From Halorubrum yunnanense (GTDB taxonomy: Archaea > Halobacteriota > Halobacteria > Halobacteriales > Haloferacaceae), in the NCBI RefSeq assembly GCF_026586675.1, contig NZ_JAODIX010000027.1:29194-93193 (forward strand): DNA of 64,000 nucleotides, written 5' to 3'. The notes below the pieces were generated by a model. The model was not told the origin of the DNA. It saw only the letters and a program-made list of their open reading frames with translations, and did no database searches. Made by a program: the position numbers and the translations under genes. This document shows, piece after piece, positions 32,797 to 41,277 of this stretch; the first letter of the stretch is position 1; every line of letters starts with the position of its first letter.

Positions 32797-33630
32797 CTAC
32801 CGCTCCGGAGCCGGCGGCATCGACCGCTTGTGCGCGCTGCGCTCGTGGAGGTCGACGACGCGGTCGACGGCCTCCGCGGGCACGTCAAGCTCGCGCACCG
32901 TCGCCGCCCGGGAGAGCCCGCCGTCGACGTGGACCGCTACGATCGCGTCGACGGTGTCGTAGTCGAGGCCCATCTCCTCGGCGTCGGTCTGCCCCTCCCA
33001 CATCCCCGCGGTCGGCTCCTGCATCACGAGGTCACGCGGCACGCCGACGTGGGCGGCCAGCTGTCGGACCTGCTGTTTGTAGAGGTCCCCGATCGGGTTA
33101 CAGTCGACCGCCTGATCGCCGTACTTGGTGTAGTACCCCGTCATCGCCTCCGCGCGGTTCCCGGTCCCCAGCACCACGCGGTCCTCCGCGTTAGCGACGA
33201 AGTAGTTCAGGACCGCCCGAGTCCGGACGTAGACGTTGCCCGCCGCGGTCCGGTCGTCCGCGGCCCCCGGAAACGCGTCGAAGACGGCCTCCGCGATCGG
33301 CTGGATCTCGACCACGTCGTACTCGATCCCGAGTTCGTCGGCGACGCGCTCCGCGTCGCTCATCACGTCCGGGTCGTTCACTTCGGCGGGCATCGTGATC
33401 CCGTGGAGGCCGTCCTCGCCGAGCGCCTCGACGGCGAGGTGCGCGGTCAGCGTCGAGTCGATCCCGCCCGAGAGGCCGAGGACGGCGCCCTCGGCGCCCG
33501 CCTCGTCCACGATGTCAGCGATGAACGAGACAAGGCGCTCGCGTGTCGCCTCCAACTCTTCCTCCGAGAGCCGGAGGTCGAGCGGCGGGTCGTCCGACAG
33601 CAACACCGACTGCTCCGATGTCTGACTCAT
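32797..33630 (-). CDS. nadE: NAD+ synthase (ammonia or glutamine-amide dependent)
   Basis: 277 residues. The ATP pyrophosphatase loop SGGIDST at about 53-59, GTGNRAEAMTGYYTKYGD (core GNRAEAMTGYYTKYGD), and the NPIGDLYKQQVR and EPTAGMWEGQTDAEEMG blocks identify NadE, which adenylates and amidates nicotinic acid adenine dinucleotide to NAD+. No glutaminase domain is fused, so it uses ammonia directly or a separate donor. A TATA-like GGATATTAGTC lies about 25 bases upstream (minus). Confidence 0.96.
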   Translation of the reverse strand: MSQTSEQSVLLSDDPPLDLRLSEEELEATRERLVSFIADIVDEAGAEGAVLGLSGGIDSTLTAHLAVEALGEDGLHGITMPAEVNDPDVMSDAERVADELGIEYDVVEIQPIAEAVFDAFPGAADDRTAAGNVYVRTRAVLNYFVANAEDRVVLGTGNRAEAMTGYYTKYGDQAVDCNPIGDLYKQQVRQLAAHVGVPRDLVMQEPTAGMWEGQTDAEEMGLDYDTVDAIVAVHVDGGLSRAATVRELDVPAEAVDRVVDLHERSAHKRSMPPAPER

Positions 33631-33716
33631 AAACGAAGAGAGGGGCCGAGACGACTAATATCCCCGCTTTTCCCCGACGAACTGGACGTCCGTTTGGTTT
33701 CCCCGCGGTCTCCGGG

Positions 33717-34364
33717 TCACAGTAGCCCCTCCTCTTCGGCCAACAGCAGCCCCTCCAGCGTCGCGTCGTTCGTCGGCGGCTCGCGGGCGACCTCCAGCGC
33801 CTCCTCGACCGGGACCGTGCGCGGCGAGAGGAACTCGTTGCTGTCGTGGTCGACGTCGACCGGTTCGAGCCCCTCGGCGAACACGTAGCCGCGCGTGTGG
33901 CGGAGCACGCCCGTCGAGCACCACACCTCTTGGAGCAGCGACGTCGATGAGGGCGCGAAGCCGGTCTCCTCGGCGAGCTCGCGCGCCCCGGCCGCGGCGT
34001 ACGACTCGCCGCGCTCGACGATCCCCGCGGGCAGCTCCAGTTGGGTGTTCCGGACGGTGGGACGGTACTGCTCGACGAACAGCACTTGCCCGTCGGCGAC
34101 CGCGATCACGACCGTCGCGGGCGACAGCTCCGCCCAGTAGTACTTCTTCTCCGACCCGTCCGGCTGCTTGACGCGGTCGTATCCCCCGACGAACCAGCCG
34201 GGGTCGTACTCCACGGCGACCTCCCTGACCGGCCACTCCGGCTCGCCCGGCAGCGAGTGGTTGCGGCCGTCGGAGAAGGCCGGGAGGTCGCGGAGGTCGG
34301 CGGCCGGGGCGTCGTCGCCCTCGCCTAGCTTCTCGCCGTCGGCCGGCTCCTCGCCGTCGCTCAC
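33717..34364 (-). CDS. NUDIX hydrolase
   Basis: 215 residues from GTG 34364. The Nudix box GxxxxxExxxxAARELxEETGF is visible: GIVERGESYAAAGARELAEE with TGFA after it. The flanking LELPAG and EQYRPTVRNTQ segments are ADP-ribose-pyrophosphatase-like. The N-terminal 40 residues are acidic and disordered. The start overlaps the stop of the upstream gene by 4 bases (GTGA), so the two are translationally coupled. Confidence 0.87.
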   Translation of the reverse strand: MSDGEEPADGEKLGEGDDAPAADLRDLPAFSDGRNHSLPGEPEWPVREVAVEYDPGWFVGGYDRVKQPDGSEKKYYWAELSPATVVIAVADGQVLFVEQYRPTVRNTQLELPAGIVERGESYAAAGARELAEETGFAPSSTSLLQEVWCSTGVLRHTRGYVFAEGLEPVDVDHDSNEFLSPRTVPVEEALEVAREPPTNDATLEGLLLAEEEGLL

Positions 34365-34744
34365 GGCTGCACCACCTCCACGCGGTAGGCCGTTCCCTCG
34401 TACCGCACGCGGACCCCATCGCCGGTCGCGGCTCCGGGGGTCTGTCGCGTGAGTGCGTCCACCTCGTCGAAGGGGGTGTGGGTGAACCACTCCTTGATCC
34501 CGTACGAGTCGGCCCGGTACGGGTCGGAGCGCCCGTCGTCGCTGGTGAGCGCGCTCGTCAGAAACGGCCACCGACGGTCGGAGACGTTGCTGACGTCGGC
34601 CGCCGTCTCGTCCGTCTCGATCGGTTCGGCGGTCAGGTAGTAGGGCTCGCCGCTGCCGAGGTAGCTCGGGAGCGCGCCCAGCGCGAGCAGGACGACGACC
34701 ACCAGGGCGATGACGACGAGGAGGTTCCGGGTGACCCGGCGCAT
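34361..34744 (-). CDS. Membrane-anchored haloarchaeal hypothetical protein
   Basis: 127 residues from ATG 34744. One N-terminal transmembrane helix (residues 8-28, VIALVVVVLLALGALPSYL) anchors a soluble domain of about 100 residues facing outside, acidic, with WPFLTSALTSDDGRSDPYR and KEWFTHTPFDEVDAL segments. I recognise no family. The stop overlaps the NUDIX start, so both belong to one operon. Confidence 0.65.
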   Translation of the reverse strand: MRRVTRNLLVVIALVVVVLLALGALPSYLGSGEPYYLTAEPIETDETAADVSNVSDRRWPFLTSALTSDDGRSDPYRADSYGIKEWFTHTPFDEVDALTRQTPGAATGDGVRVRYEGTAYRVEVVQP

Positions 34745-34841
34745 GGTCGACGTTGTCGCCCCCCGGGAATACCGGTTTCGACCGCGGCGGCCCGGCCGCC
34801 CGCGCCGACGCGCTTTACTCGCCGGCGCCCTTCTGTCCCCC

Positions 34842-35798
34842 ATGGAGTTCCGGTTCGAGCTGGCGCTGTGCGCCGCGCTCGAATCGCCGGATCGGGTCGT
34901 CGCCCGCCAGCTCGGCGCCGGCGTCACGAACCCCGGCGGCCGGATCGTCGACGTCTGCGTGCTGGAGCCCGGACCGGGGTTCGACCGCCGGGCGGCGATC
35001 ACGCCCGAGCGGATCCCGGACCCCGCGATCGAGGCCGCGGTCGGCCCCGGCGAGGCGGTCACCGTCGCGGAGGCGTTCGATCTCTCCCCGGACCGGGCGG
35101 CCGCCGTCGTCGATCGGGCGGTCGAGGTCGGCTACCTCGAACGCGAGCGCCGTGACGGGCGCCCGGTTGTGCGCACGACCGCCCGGTACCCCGACGACTG
35201 GGTCGACTCGCTGACCGCGATCGAGAACAAGCCCGACCTCGGGACGCCGGGCGACCTGCGGGCGCAACTGCGGTACGACGTCGCGCTCGGGCTGTTCGAC
35301 GAGGCGATCCTCGCCACCGCTTCGTACGTCACCCGCGCGCACCTCAACCGGATCCCGGACCCGGTCGGTGTCTGGCGGTTCGACCCCAAGACGGGCGAGC
35401 GCGAGGTGGTCCGGGAGCCGACGCCGCTCTCGCCCGGCGCGTCCGGCGTCGAGATCCGCGAGGAGCGGTCGCTCCGGACCGACGTCGCCCTTGTCGGCCC
35501 GGACGCGTTGGCCCGAAAGCGGCGCCGGATCGCGGAGCGCGCGTACGGGAAGGGGTGGCGACCGGCACCGCCGGACTGCGCGCACGCGACGGGCACCGCC
35601 GACGGCCGGCCGTACTGCGAGCGGTTCGACCGGGTGGTCGACCCCGGGCGCGACTGTGGCGCGGGCTGCGTCGCTCACGACCCGGCGGACCCGCCGGGGG
35701 TCGACCGCGAGGGCCTGCGCGACGAGCGGACCGCGTGGATCGCCGACCCCGACGGCGACGGGCCGCGCCGGCAGTCGGGGCTCTCGCGGTTCCTGTGA
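34842..35798 (+). CDS. DUF5787-like haloarchaeal protein
   Basis: 318 residues from ATG 34842. A conserved N-terminal part (FRFELALCAALESPDRVV, core FELALCAALE) is followed by a winged-helix-like middle and a C-terminal region with several Cys residues (DCAHATG, YCERF, DCGAGCVAHD) that may bind a metal. This architecture matches the haloarchaeal DUF5787 family. The function is unknown. The LCAALESP start recalls restriction-like PD-(D/E)xK proteins, but no nuclease motif is certain. Confidence 0.65.
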   Translation: MEFRFELALCAALESPDRVVARQLGAGVTNPGGRIVDVCVLEPGPGFDRRAAITPERIPDPAIEAAVGPGEAVTVAEAFDLSPDRAAAVVDRAVEVGYLERERRDGRPVVRTTARYPDDWVDSLTAIENKPDLGTPGDLRAQLRYDVALGLFDEAILATASYVTRAHLNRIPDPVGVWRFDPKTGEREVVREPTPLSPGASGVEIREERSLRTDVALVGPDALARKRRRIAERAYGKGWRPAPPDCAHATGTADGRPYCERFDRVVDPGRDCGAGCVAHDPADPPGVDREGLRDERTAWIADPDGDGPRRQSGLSRFL

Positions 35799-35842
35799 GG
35801 TCGCGGCGCCGGTACGGCGCCCCTGTCGGGCCGCGTGCGAAT

Positions 35843-35851
35843 GCTTATACC
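35843..35851 (+). promoter_or_regulatory. TATA box of CBS-domain gene
   Basis: GCTTATACC, 22-30 bases before ATG 35873. Confidence 0.55.
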
Positions 35852-35872
35852 CCGAGCGACGGTCCATCGGGT

Positions 35873-36280
35873 ATGGACGAAATCGACGACGCGTTCGTCG
35901 CGCGGCTGATGACGAGCGAGCTCTACACGGTGACGCCCGACACGCTGGTCGAGGACGCGGCCGCCGTGCTGCTCGACAACGACATCAGCTCGGCGCTGGT
36001 CGTCGATGACGACGGCGACCTGGTCGGTATCCTCACTACGACCGACTTCGTCGACATCGTCGCGAAGAGCCAGCCGAAGGCGGAGACGACCGTCGAGCGG
36101 TACATGACGCGAGACCCGATCACGGCGAGCGCGCAGGACTCCGTCTCGGCGGTCGCCTCGCTCATGGTCGAGCACGGCTTCCACCACGTGCCCGTCGTCG
36201 ACGGAGGCGCGCCGATCGGGATCATCACCACCACCGACTTCGCCGCGTACGTCTCCTCGCCGGGAACGCCGTCGCCGTAG
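35873..36280 (+). CDS. Tandem CBS-domain protein
   Basis: 135 residues containing two CBS motifs (about 10-65 and 72-128), each with the strand pattern AALVVDDDGDLVGILTTTDF split here as LVVDDDGDLVG and IGIITTTDFAAYV. Paired CBS domains form an adenine-nucleotide-binding module. No catalytic domain is fused, so it may regulate a partner enzyme or channel. Transcription appears leaderless from the TATA box above. Confidence 0.88.
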   Translation: MDEIDDAFVARLMTSELYTVTPDTLVEDAAAVLLDNDISSALVVDDDGDLVGILTTTDFVDIVAKSQPKAETTVERYMTRDPITASAQDSVSAVASLMVEHGFHHVPVVDGGAPIGIITTTDFAAYVSSPGTPSP

Positions 36281-36389
36281 GACCCCGTTTCGTCGCCGCA
36301 GTCCGTCCGCAGCTCCCTCCGCGTCCGCGACGCCGACAAGTGACGCCCCTTTCTGTGGGATATTACGCGGGCCCCGCCTACCCGGCGAC

Positions 36390-37754
36390 ATGCCCGACCA
36401 CCTGCATCTCAACCTCTTCACCATGGCCTCCGTCGAGCACGTCTCGCCGGGGTCGTGGACCTACCCCGGCGACCGGTCGCCCGAGTACACCGACCGCGGG
36501 TACTGGACCGAGATCGCCCGGACCGCGGAGCGGGGCGGGTTCGACGCGGTGTTCTTCGCCGACGTGCGCGGGGTCTACGACGTCTACGGCGACGACCGCC
36601 ACACGGCCGTCGAGAAGGCGGTCCAGACGCCCGCGAGCGACCCGCAGCTCGTCGTCCCCGCCATGGCGGAGGTCACCGACGAACTCGGGTTCGCCGTCAC
36701 GCGCTCGACGACGTACACCCACCCCTACCAGCTCGCGCGGGAGTTCTCGACGCTCGACCACCTCACCGACGGGCGGGTCGCGATCAACGTCGTCACCTCC
36801 TACCTCCAGTCGGCCGCCGAGAACCTCGGGCTCTCCGAGCGGATGGACAAGGAGACGCGCTACGACCGCGCCGACGAGTTCCTCGACGTCTGCTACAAGC
36901 TGTGGGAGGAGTCGTGGGACGACGACGCGGTCGAGATCGACCGCGACTCCGGGCGGTACACCGATCCGGAAAAGGTCTCCGCGATCGACCATGACGGCGA
37001 GCAGTTCTCCGTGCCCGGCCCCCACGGCTGCGAGCCCTCTCCCCAGCGGACTCCCGTCGTGTATCAGGCCGGCTCCTCCGACCGCGGGCGGGAGTTCGCG
37101 GCCGCGAACGCCGAGGCCGTCTTCGCCAGTCAGCCGACCGAGGAGGGCGTCCGCGAGTACATGGCCGACGTGAAGTCGCGCGCGGCCGACCGCGGTCGCG
37201 ACCCCGAGAGCCTGCGGTTCTTCATCGGGGTCGTCCCCGTCGTCGGCGAGACGCAGGCCCTCGCGGAGGCGAAGTACGAGGAGTACAAGCGCCACGTCGA
37301 CGTCGAGGCGACGCTCGCGCTCCTCTCCGGGTTCCTCGACATGGACCTCTCGGAGCTCGACCCGGACCAGAGGGTCGAACACATCGAGACGGACGCGATC
37401 CAGGGGACGATGAACGCGTTCACGAAGGCCCAGCCGGACCGCCAGTGGACCGTCCGCGAGGTCGCGGAGTTCTGTGGGCTCGGCACCACGTCGCCGAAGA
37501 TCGTCGGCACCCCGGAGCTCGTCGCCGACGAGCTGGCGTACTGGCACGAGGAGGTCGGCGTCCACGGGTTCAACGTGAAGGAGGTCGTCTGCCCCGACTC
37601 GCTGACGGACTTCGTCGACCTCGTCGTCCCGGAGCTGCGCGAGCGGGGGCTCGTCCCGGACCCCGACGACCGCCCCGCGGGCGGTACCCTCCGCGAGCGC
37701 CTGCTCGGCGAGGGCCAGTCCCGGCTCCGCGACGACCACCCGGCGAGGCAGTAG
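36390..37754 (+). CDS. LLM-class flavin monooxygenase (NtaA/SnaA/DszA type)
   Basis: 454 residues. The bacterial luciferase-like fold is seen in DVRGVYDVYGD, SVFDHLTDGR-like STLDHLTDGRVAINVVTSY (core LDHLTDGR), the WEESWDDDA motif, YQAGSSDRGREFAAANAEAV and FIGVVPVVG. These match the NtaA/SnaA/DszA group that oxygenates with FMNH2 supplied by a separate reductase, but no reductase lies next to it. Typical substrates are nitrilotriacetate, sulfonates or dibenzothiophene; the one used here is unknown. Confidence 0.85.
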   Translation: MPDHLHLNLFTMASVEHVSPGSWTYPGDRSPEYTDRGYWTEIARTAERGGFDAVFFADVRGVYDVYGDDRHTAVEKAVQTPASDPQLVVPAMAEVTDELGFAVTRSTTYTHPYQLAREFSTLDHLTDGRVAINVVTSYLQSAAENLGLSERMDKETRYDRADEFLDVCYKLWEESWDDDAVEIDRDSGRYTDPEKVSAIDHDGEQFSVPGPHGCEPSPQRTPVVYQAGSSDRGREFAAANAEAVFASQPTEEGVREYMADVKSRAADRGRDPESLRFFIGVVPVVGETQALAEAKYEEYKRHVDVEATLALLSGFLDMDLSELDPDQRVEHIETDAIQGTMNAFTKAQPDRQWTVREVAEFCGLGTTSPKIVGTPELVADELAYWHEEVGVHGFNVKEVVCPDSLTDFVDLVVPELRERGLVPDPDDRPAGGTLRERLLGEGQSRLRDDHPARQ

Positions 37755-37826
37755 GTCGGTCGCGTCGGTCGATACCGGTCCGGGTTCATCGGACCTGAAT
37801 CCGACAGCGCTGCCGCCCTCGCTACC

Positions 37827-37835
37827 CTTAAGTAC
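37827..37835 (+). promoter_or_regulatory. TATA-like element upstream of hairpin region
   Basis: CCTTAAGTA lies about 25-30 bases before the first hairpin at 37857, a spacing that would start transcription near the hairpin base. Confidence 0.4.
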
Positions 37836-37856
37836 ATTCCCCCGTTGCTACTCGAC

Positions 37857-37945
37857 GACGCTTCGCTTGGAGGGCCGAAGCGTCAGCGGGGACCTACTGA
37901 ACGCCGCGCCCGTGCCACCTTTTCCCGGCACGGGCGCGGCGTTCG
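37857..37945 (+). ncRNA. Candidate structured RNA or leader: two perfect hairpins
   Basis: Hairpin 1 is GACGCTTCG with CGAAGCGTC around CTTGGAGGGC (37857-37884). CCCCCG and CGGGG outside it add an outer stem. Hairpin 2 is an 18-bp perfect stem, GAACGCCGCGCCCGTGCC with its complement, around ACCTTTTCCC (37898-37943). A TATA-like CCTTAAGTA precedes them. The hairpins overlap possible starts of the following gene, so they could be an attenuating leader or a separate small RNA. They could also be an H/ACA-like guide, but no ACA box is clear. Confidence 0.4.
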
Positions 37946-38316
37946 TTCCTTTCACGTCGCCGAGCCGCGGCCTTTCCCGCCGCCGCGAGCGCGAGTCGTT
38001 CGCCGCGTTCGTCACCGACCGGTACGCCGAGGAGATGGCGACCACGGCGGGCCACGTCGCGGCGACGGTCGCCGAGCGCGAGCCGTCCGCGATGGCCATC
38101 GGGCGGGCGGTCGACGGCCCGCTGCTGTTCCTCGACGCGGAGGTGCGCGAGGGGCGCCCGTTCGAGTACAAGCGGGGGTTCGCGCTGGCCGTGATGGAGC
38201 GCGCGGTCGCGGCGTTCGGCGTCCCGGGGCCGAACGCCAAGGTCGTGTTCACCGAGCACGCCGGCGAGGACATGATGGGGATCGACCGGGTGGGCGGCGA
38301 CTGGGAGGAGGAGTGA
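37912..38316 (+). CDS. Haloarchaeal conserved hypothetical protein
   Basis: The start is unsettled: GTG 37912 (inside hairpin 2), TTG 37867 or ATG 38035 are in frame. Sequence that looks like real protein begins near SRRRERESFAAFVTDRYAEE (core RESFAAFVTDRYAEE) and continues with GPLLFLDAEVREGRPFEYKR, FALAVMERAVAAF and NAKVVFTEHAGEDMMGIDR. The C-terminal pattern is conserved-looking but I do not recognise a named family. The convergent dCTP-deaminase-like gene stops 5 bp downstream. Confidence 0.55.
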   Translation: MPPFPGTGAAFVPFTSPSRGLSRRRERESFAAFVTDRYAEEMATTAGHVAATVAEREPSAMAIGRAVDGPLLFLDAEVREGRPFEYKRGFALAVMERAVAAFGVPGPNAKVVFTEHAGEDMMGIDRVGGDWEEE

Positions 38317-38320
38317 CGCC

Positions 38321-38794
38321 TCAGCGGTTCTCTCCCTGATACGTCCCCTCGTACGTCCCGTCGTGGTCGGCCTCGGCGAACACCAGCTGGCCGATCCGCG
38401 CCCCCGGCTCGACCTCGATCACGTGCCCCACGTCGAGGCGCCCCTCGCCAACGCCCTCGTAGCCGGCGTCCCAGACGGCGGTGTCGAGGGTACACGAGTT
38501 CCGCAGCAGCGTCGACCGCGGGAGGACGAACCCGATGCGCCCGTCTGGGATCCGCACCGGCTCGCCGTACCGGACGACGTACGTCCCGGGATCCAGTCGG
38601 TACGCTCCCTCCTCGGGGTCGAGTTCCTCGCGCTCGCCCACCCGCTTCCCGTCGAGACGGACCGCGCCCGGTCCCGTCTGCTCGAAAACCGCGCCGACCG
38701 TGAGGTCGACGCCGTTCGGCTGTCGCTGCGTATCGTCGAGGTCGGCGTCGCCGGCTTCCAGCGCCGCCGCGACCGTCGCTCCCGAGTCGAACAT
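38321..38794 (-). CDS. dut: dUTPase / dCTP deaminase-family protein
   Basis: 157 residues. The trimeric dUTPase/DCD fold is seen in PNGVDLTVGAVF, VRYGEPVRIPDGRIGFVLPRST (core GFVLPRSTLLRN), DAGYEG and the VEPGARIGQLVF motif. The family produces dUMP from dUTP or dCTP. The sequence fits the archaeal Dut/DCD-like clade; bifunctional deaminase-diphosphatase forms exist, and I cannot choose. The start ATG is 38794. Confidence 0.88.
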   Translation of the reverse strand: MFDSGATVAAALEAGDADLDDTQRQPNGVDLTVGAVFEQTGPGAVRLDGKRVGEREELDPEEGAYRLDPGTYVVRYGEPVRIPDGRIGFVLPRSTLLRNSCTLDTAVWDAGYEGVGEGRLDVGHVIEVEPGARIGQLVFAEADHDGTYEGTYQGENR

Positions 38795-38993
38795 GCTCGA
38801 CCGGAACCCCGGCCGAGACTAAACGGTGTCGTCCGCGATCGCGGCGTCGATCCCCCGAGCGCGAACGTCCATCGAACCGCCTATACTCTCGTTACGCTTA
38901 TCCCTCACATGCGGAGTGATACCACGTCCGTTCTCCCGTAATAATCGCTGGATTCCCCGATCCAACACGGTCGATCTTGCAAAAAACTCGCGG

Positions 38994-39004
38994 GTTTTAT
39001 ATCC
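38994..39004 (+). promoter_or_regulatory. TATA box of aconitase gene
   Basis: GTTTTATATCC, about 25-35 bases before the aconitase ATG at 39029, consistent with a leaderless mRNA. Confidence 0.65.
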
Positions 39005-39028
39005 ACGGGAGGGCCATCATTCGGTGAT

Positions 39029-41017
39029 ATGGGACAAACGATTACGGAGCAGATCCTCGATGACCATCTCGTCGAGGGCGAGCTGACGCCCGGCGAGGAG
39101 ATCGGCATCGAGATCGATCAGGTGCTGACGCAGGACACGACCGGGACGATGGTGTGGCTCCAGTTCGAGGCCCTGGACCTCGACGAGGTCCAGACGGAGC
39201 TGGCCGCGCAGTACTGCGACCACCAGACGTATCAGTTCGACTTCAAGAACACCGACGACCACCGCTTCCTCCGCTCCGCGGCCGGCACGTACGGCGCGTA
39301 CTTCTCCCGGCCCGGCAACGGGATCTGCCACCAGGTCCACAAGGAGAACTTCGCCGCGCCCGGCAAGACGCTGCTCGGCTCCGACTCGCACACGCCGACG
39401 CCCGGCGGGCTCGGCGAGCTCGCGATCGGCGCCGGCGGCCTCGACATCGCCGTCGCCATGGGCGGCGGCCCCTACTACGTCGAGATGCCGGAAGTCGTCA
39501 ACGTCCACCTCGAGGGCGAGCTCCCCGAGTGGGCGACAGCGAAGGACATCGCGCTCCACCTGCTCGGCGATCTGACCGTCAAGGGCGGCGTCGGCAAGAT
39601 CTTCGAATACACCGGCCCCGGCGCCGAGAAGCTCTCGATCCCCGAGCGGACCACGATCACGAACCTCGGCACCGAGCTCGGCGCCACCTCCTCGATCTTT
39701 GCGACCGACGAGAAGACGAAAGACTGGCTCGCGCGCCAGGACCGCGAAGCGGAACACGTCGACCTCCAGCCCGACGACGACGCGGAGTATGCGGAGACCA
39801 TCGAGGTCGACCTCGGCGAGCTCGAGCCGCTCGTGGCCGCGCCGTCGATGCCCGACAACGTCGCCCCCGTCAGCGAGTACGAGGGCACCGAGGTCGAGCA
39901 GGTCATCGTCGGCTCCTGTACCAACGGCGCCTACGAGGACATCCTCCCCAGCGCGAAGATGCTCGAGGGGCGCGAGGTCTCGAAGGGCACCGAGATGATC
40001 GTCGCGCCGGGCTCGAAGCAGGCGTCCGAGATGCTGGCCCGCGAGGGCTGGACCGCGGAGATGATGGCGGCCGGCGTCAACTTCTCCGAGGCGACGTGCG
40101 GCGCGTGTATCGGCATCGGCCACGTGCCCGCCTCCGACTCCGTCTCGCTGCGTACGTTCAACCGCAACTTCGAGGGTCGCTCCGGCATCGAGGACGACTC
40201 CGTCTTCCTCTGCTCGCCCGAGGTGGCCACCGCGGCGGCCATCACCGGCGAGATCGTCGACCCGCGCGACCTCGCCGACGACCTCGGCGACCTCGAGGCG
40301 CCCGGCCTGGAGATGGGGACGAAGTACGGCCCCGGGATGGGCGAGTCCGACTCCGACATCATCTCGCCCGACGAGGCGATCGACGACGGTCTGGTCAAGG
40401 GCCCGAACATCGGCGACGTGCCGCTGAAAGACGGGATCGACGTGGACGGCGGTGAGGCGCTCCTCAAGATGAAGGACAACATCACCACCGACCACATCAT
40501 CCCGGCGACGGCGGACATCCTGAAGTTCCGTTCGAACATCGAGAAGCTCTCCGAGTTCACGCTGTCGCGCGTCGACGACACGTTCGCGCAGCGCTCGCTT
40601 GACGCCGACGGCGGCGTCCTCGTGGCCGGCGAGAACTACGGGCAGGGCTCCTCGCGTGAGCACGCGGCCCTCTGTCCGATGTACCTCGGCATCGAGGCCG
40701 TCTTCGCGCGGAGCTTCGCCCGCATCCACAAGGCGAATCTGTTCAACTTCGGTATCGTTCCGCTGGCGATCGACGCGGAGACGTACGAGCAGATCGAGCA
40801 GGGCGACGACCTCCGGATCGTCGACGACGTGCCCGCGGGCGTCGCCTCCGACCAAGAGGAGTTCACCGTGAGCGTCAACGACGGCGAGTGGGAGTTCACC
40901 GCCGATCTGGACGCCTCCGAGCGCGAGCGCGACATCCTCGGAGCCGGCGGCAAGCTCTCGTGGGTCAAACAGCAGCACGCCGACGACGGCTCCGGCGCGG
41001 CGCCGGCCGACGACTGA
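39029..41017 (+). CDS. acn: Aconitate hydratase
   Basis: 662 residues, shorter than the ~900-residue bacterial AcnA and typical of the archaeal IPMI-like/aconitase group. The [4Fe-4S] cysteines are in GSCTNGAYED (about 296) and TCGACIGIG (about 356 and 359). DSHTPTPGGLG and the C-terminal swivel-domain motif GENYGQGSSREHAAL are present. The enzyme isomerises citrate to isocitrate in the TCA cycle. It is plus strand and converges with the rps7 end of the RNA polymerase operon. Confidence 0.95.
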   Translation: MGQTITEQILDDHLVEGELTPGEEIGIEIDQVLTQDTTGTMVWLQFEALDLDEVQTELAAQYCDHQTYQFDFKNTDDHRFLRSAAGTYGAYFSRPGNGICHQVHKENFAAPGKTLLGSDSHTPTPGGLGELAIGAGGLDIAVAMGGGPYYVEMPEVVNVHLEGELPEWATAKDIALHLLGDLTVKGGVGKIFEYTGPGAEKLSIPERTTITNLGTELGATSSIFATDEKTKDWLARQDREAEHVDLQPDDDAEYAETIEVDLGELEPLVAAPSMPDNVAPVSEYEGTEVEQVIVGSCTNGAYEDILPSAKMLEGREVSKGTEMIVAPGSKQASEMLAREGWTAEMMAAGVNFSEATCGACIGIGHVPASDSVSLRTFNRNFEGRSGIEDDSVFLCSPEVATAAAITGEIVDPRDLADDLGDLEAPGLEMGTKYGPGMGESDSDIISPDEAIDDGLVKGPNIGDVPLKDGIDVDGGEALLKMKDNITTDHIIPATADILKFRSNIEKLSEFTLSRVDDTFAQRSLDADGGVLVAGENYGQGSSREHAALCPMYLGIEAVFARSFARIHKANLFNFGIVPLAIDAETYEQIEQGDDLRIVDDVPAGVASDQEEFTVSVNDGEWEFTADLDASERERDILGAGGKLSWVKQQHADDGSGAAPADD

Positions 41018-41277
41018 GCGCGCTGTCCACCGGCCAACGGCCGATCTCGGATCTCTGTCTCCCCTACTTTTCGACGCGGTCGCTCCTTCAGCGGTGGTCG
41101 CGCGGATCGGCGGCGGACGTCCCCGAAGCTCCACTCGCTTATTTATAAACAGTAGTCGCAGTCGCTCACGGTGGGCTACGTGTCCTCTCGCCGCTAACTA
41201 GCGCTGCCGCTCCGCGGTCGGGGTCGAAACGGAAGAACCGCGAAACGCGTCCCGTCGGTTCGGCGTCGAGACCGGCG
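41018..41277. other. Gap between aconitase and rps7
   Basis: About 260 bp without a gene. It includes CTTATTTATAAACAG near 41147-41161, a strong TATA-like sequence on the plus strand, which does not precede an annotated start on that strand. No elongation factor EF-2 gene is present at the rps7 3' side. Confidence 0.4.

Noticed and set aside
37857..37945. H/ACA guide RNA identity for the double hairpin
   Set aside because: No clear ACA box at the 3' side and no evident pseudouridylation pocket, so only an unclassified structure is claimed.
39017..41134. 705-codon minus-strand open frame opposite aconitase
   Set aside because: Antisense shadow; all iron-sulfur and swivel motifs are on the plus strand.
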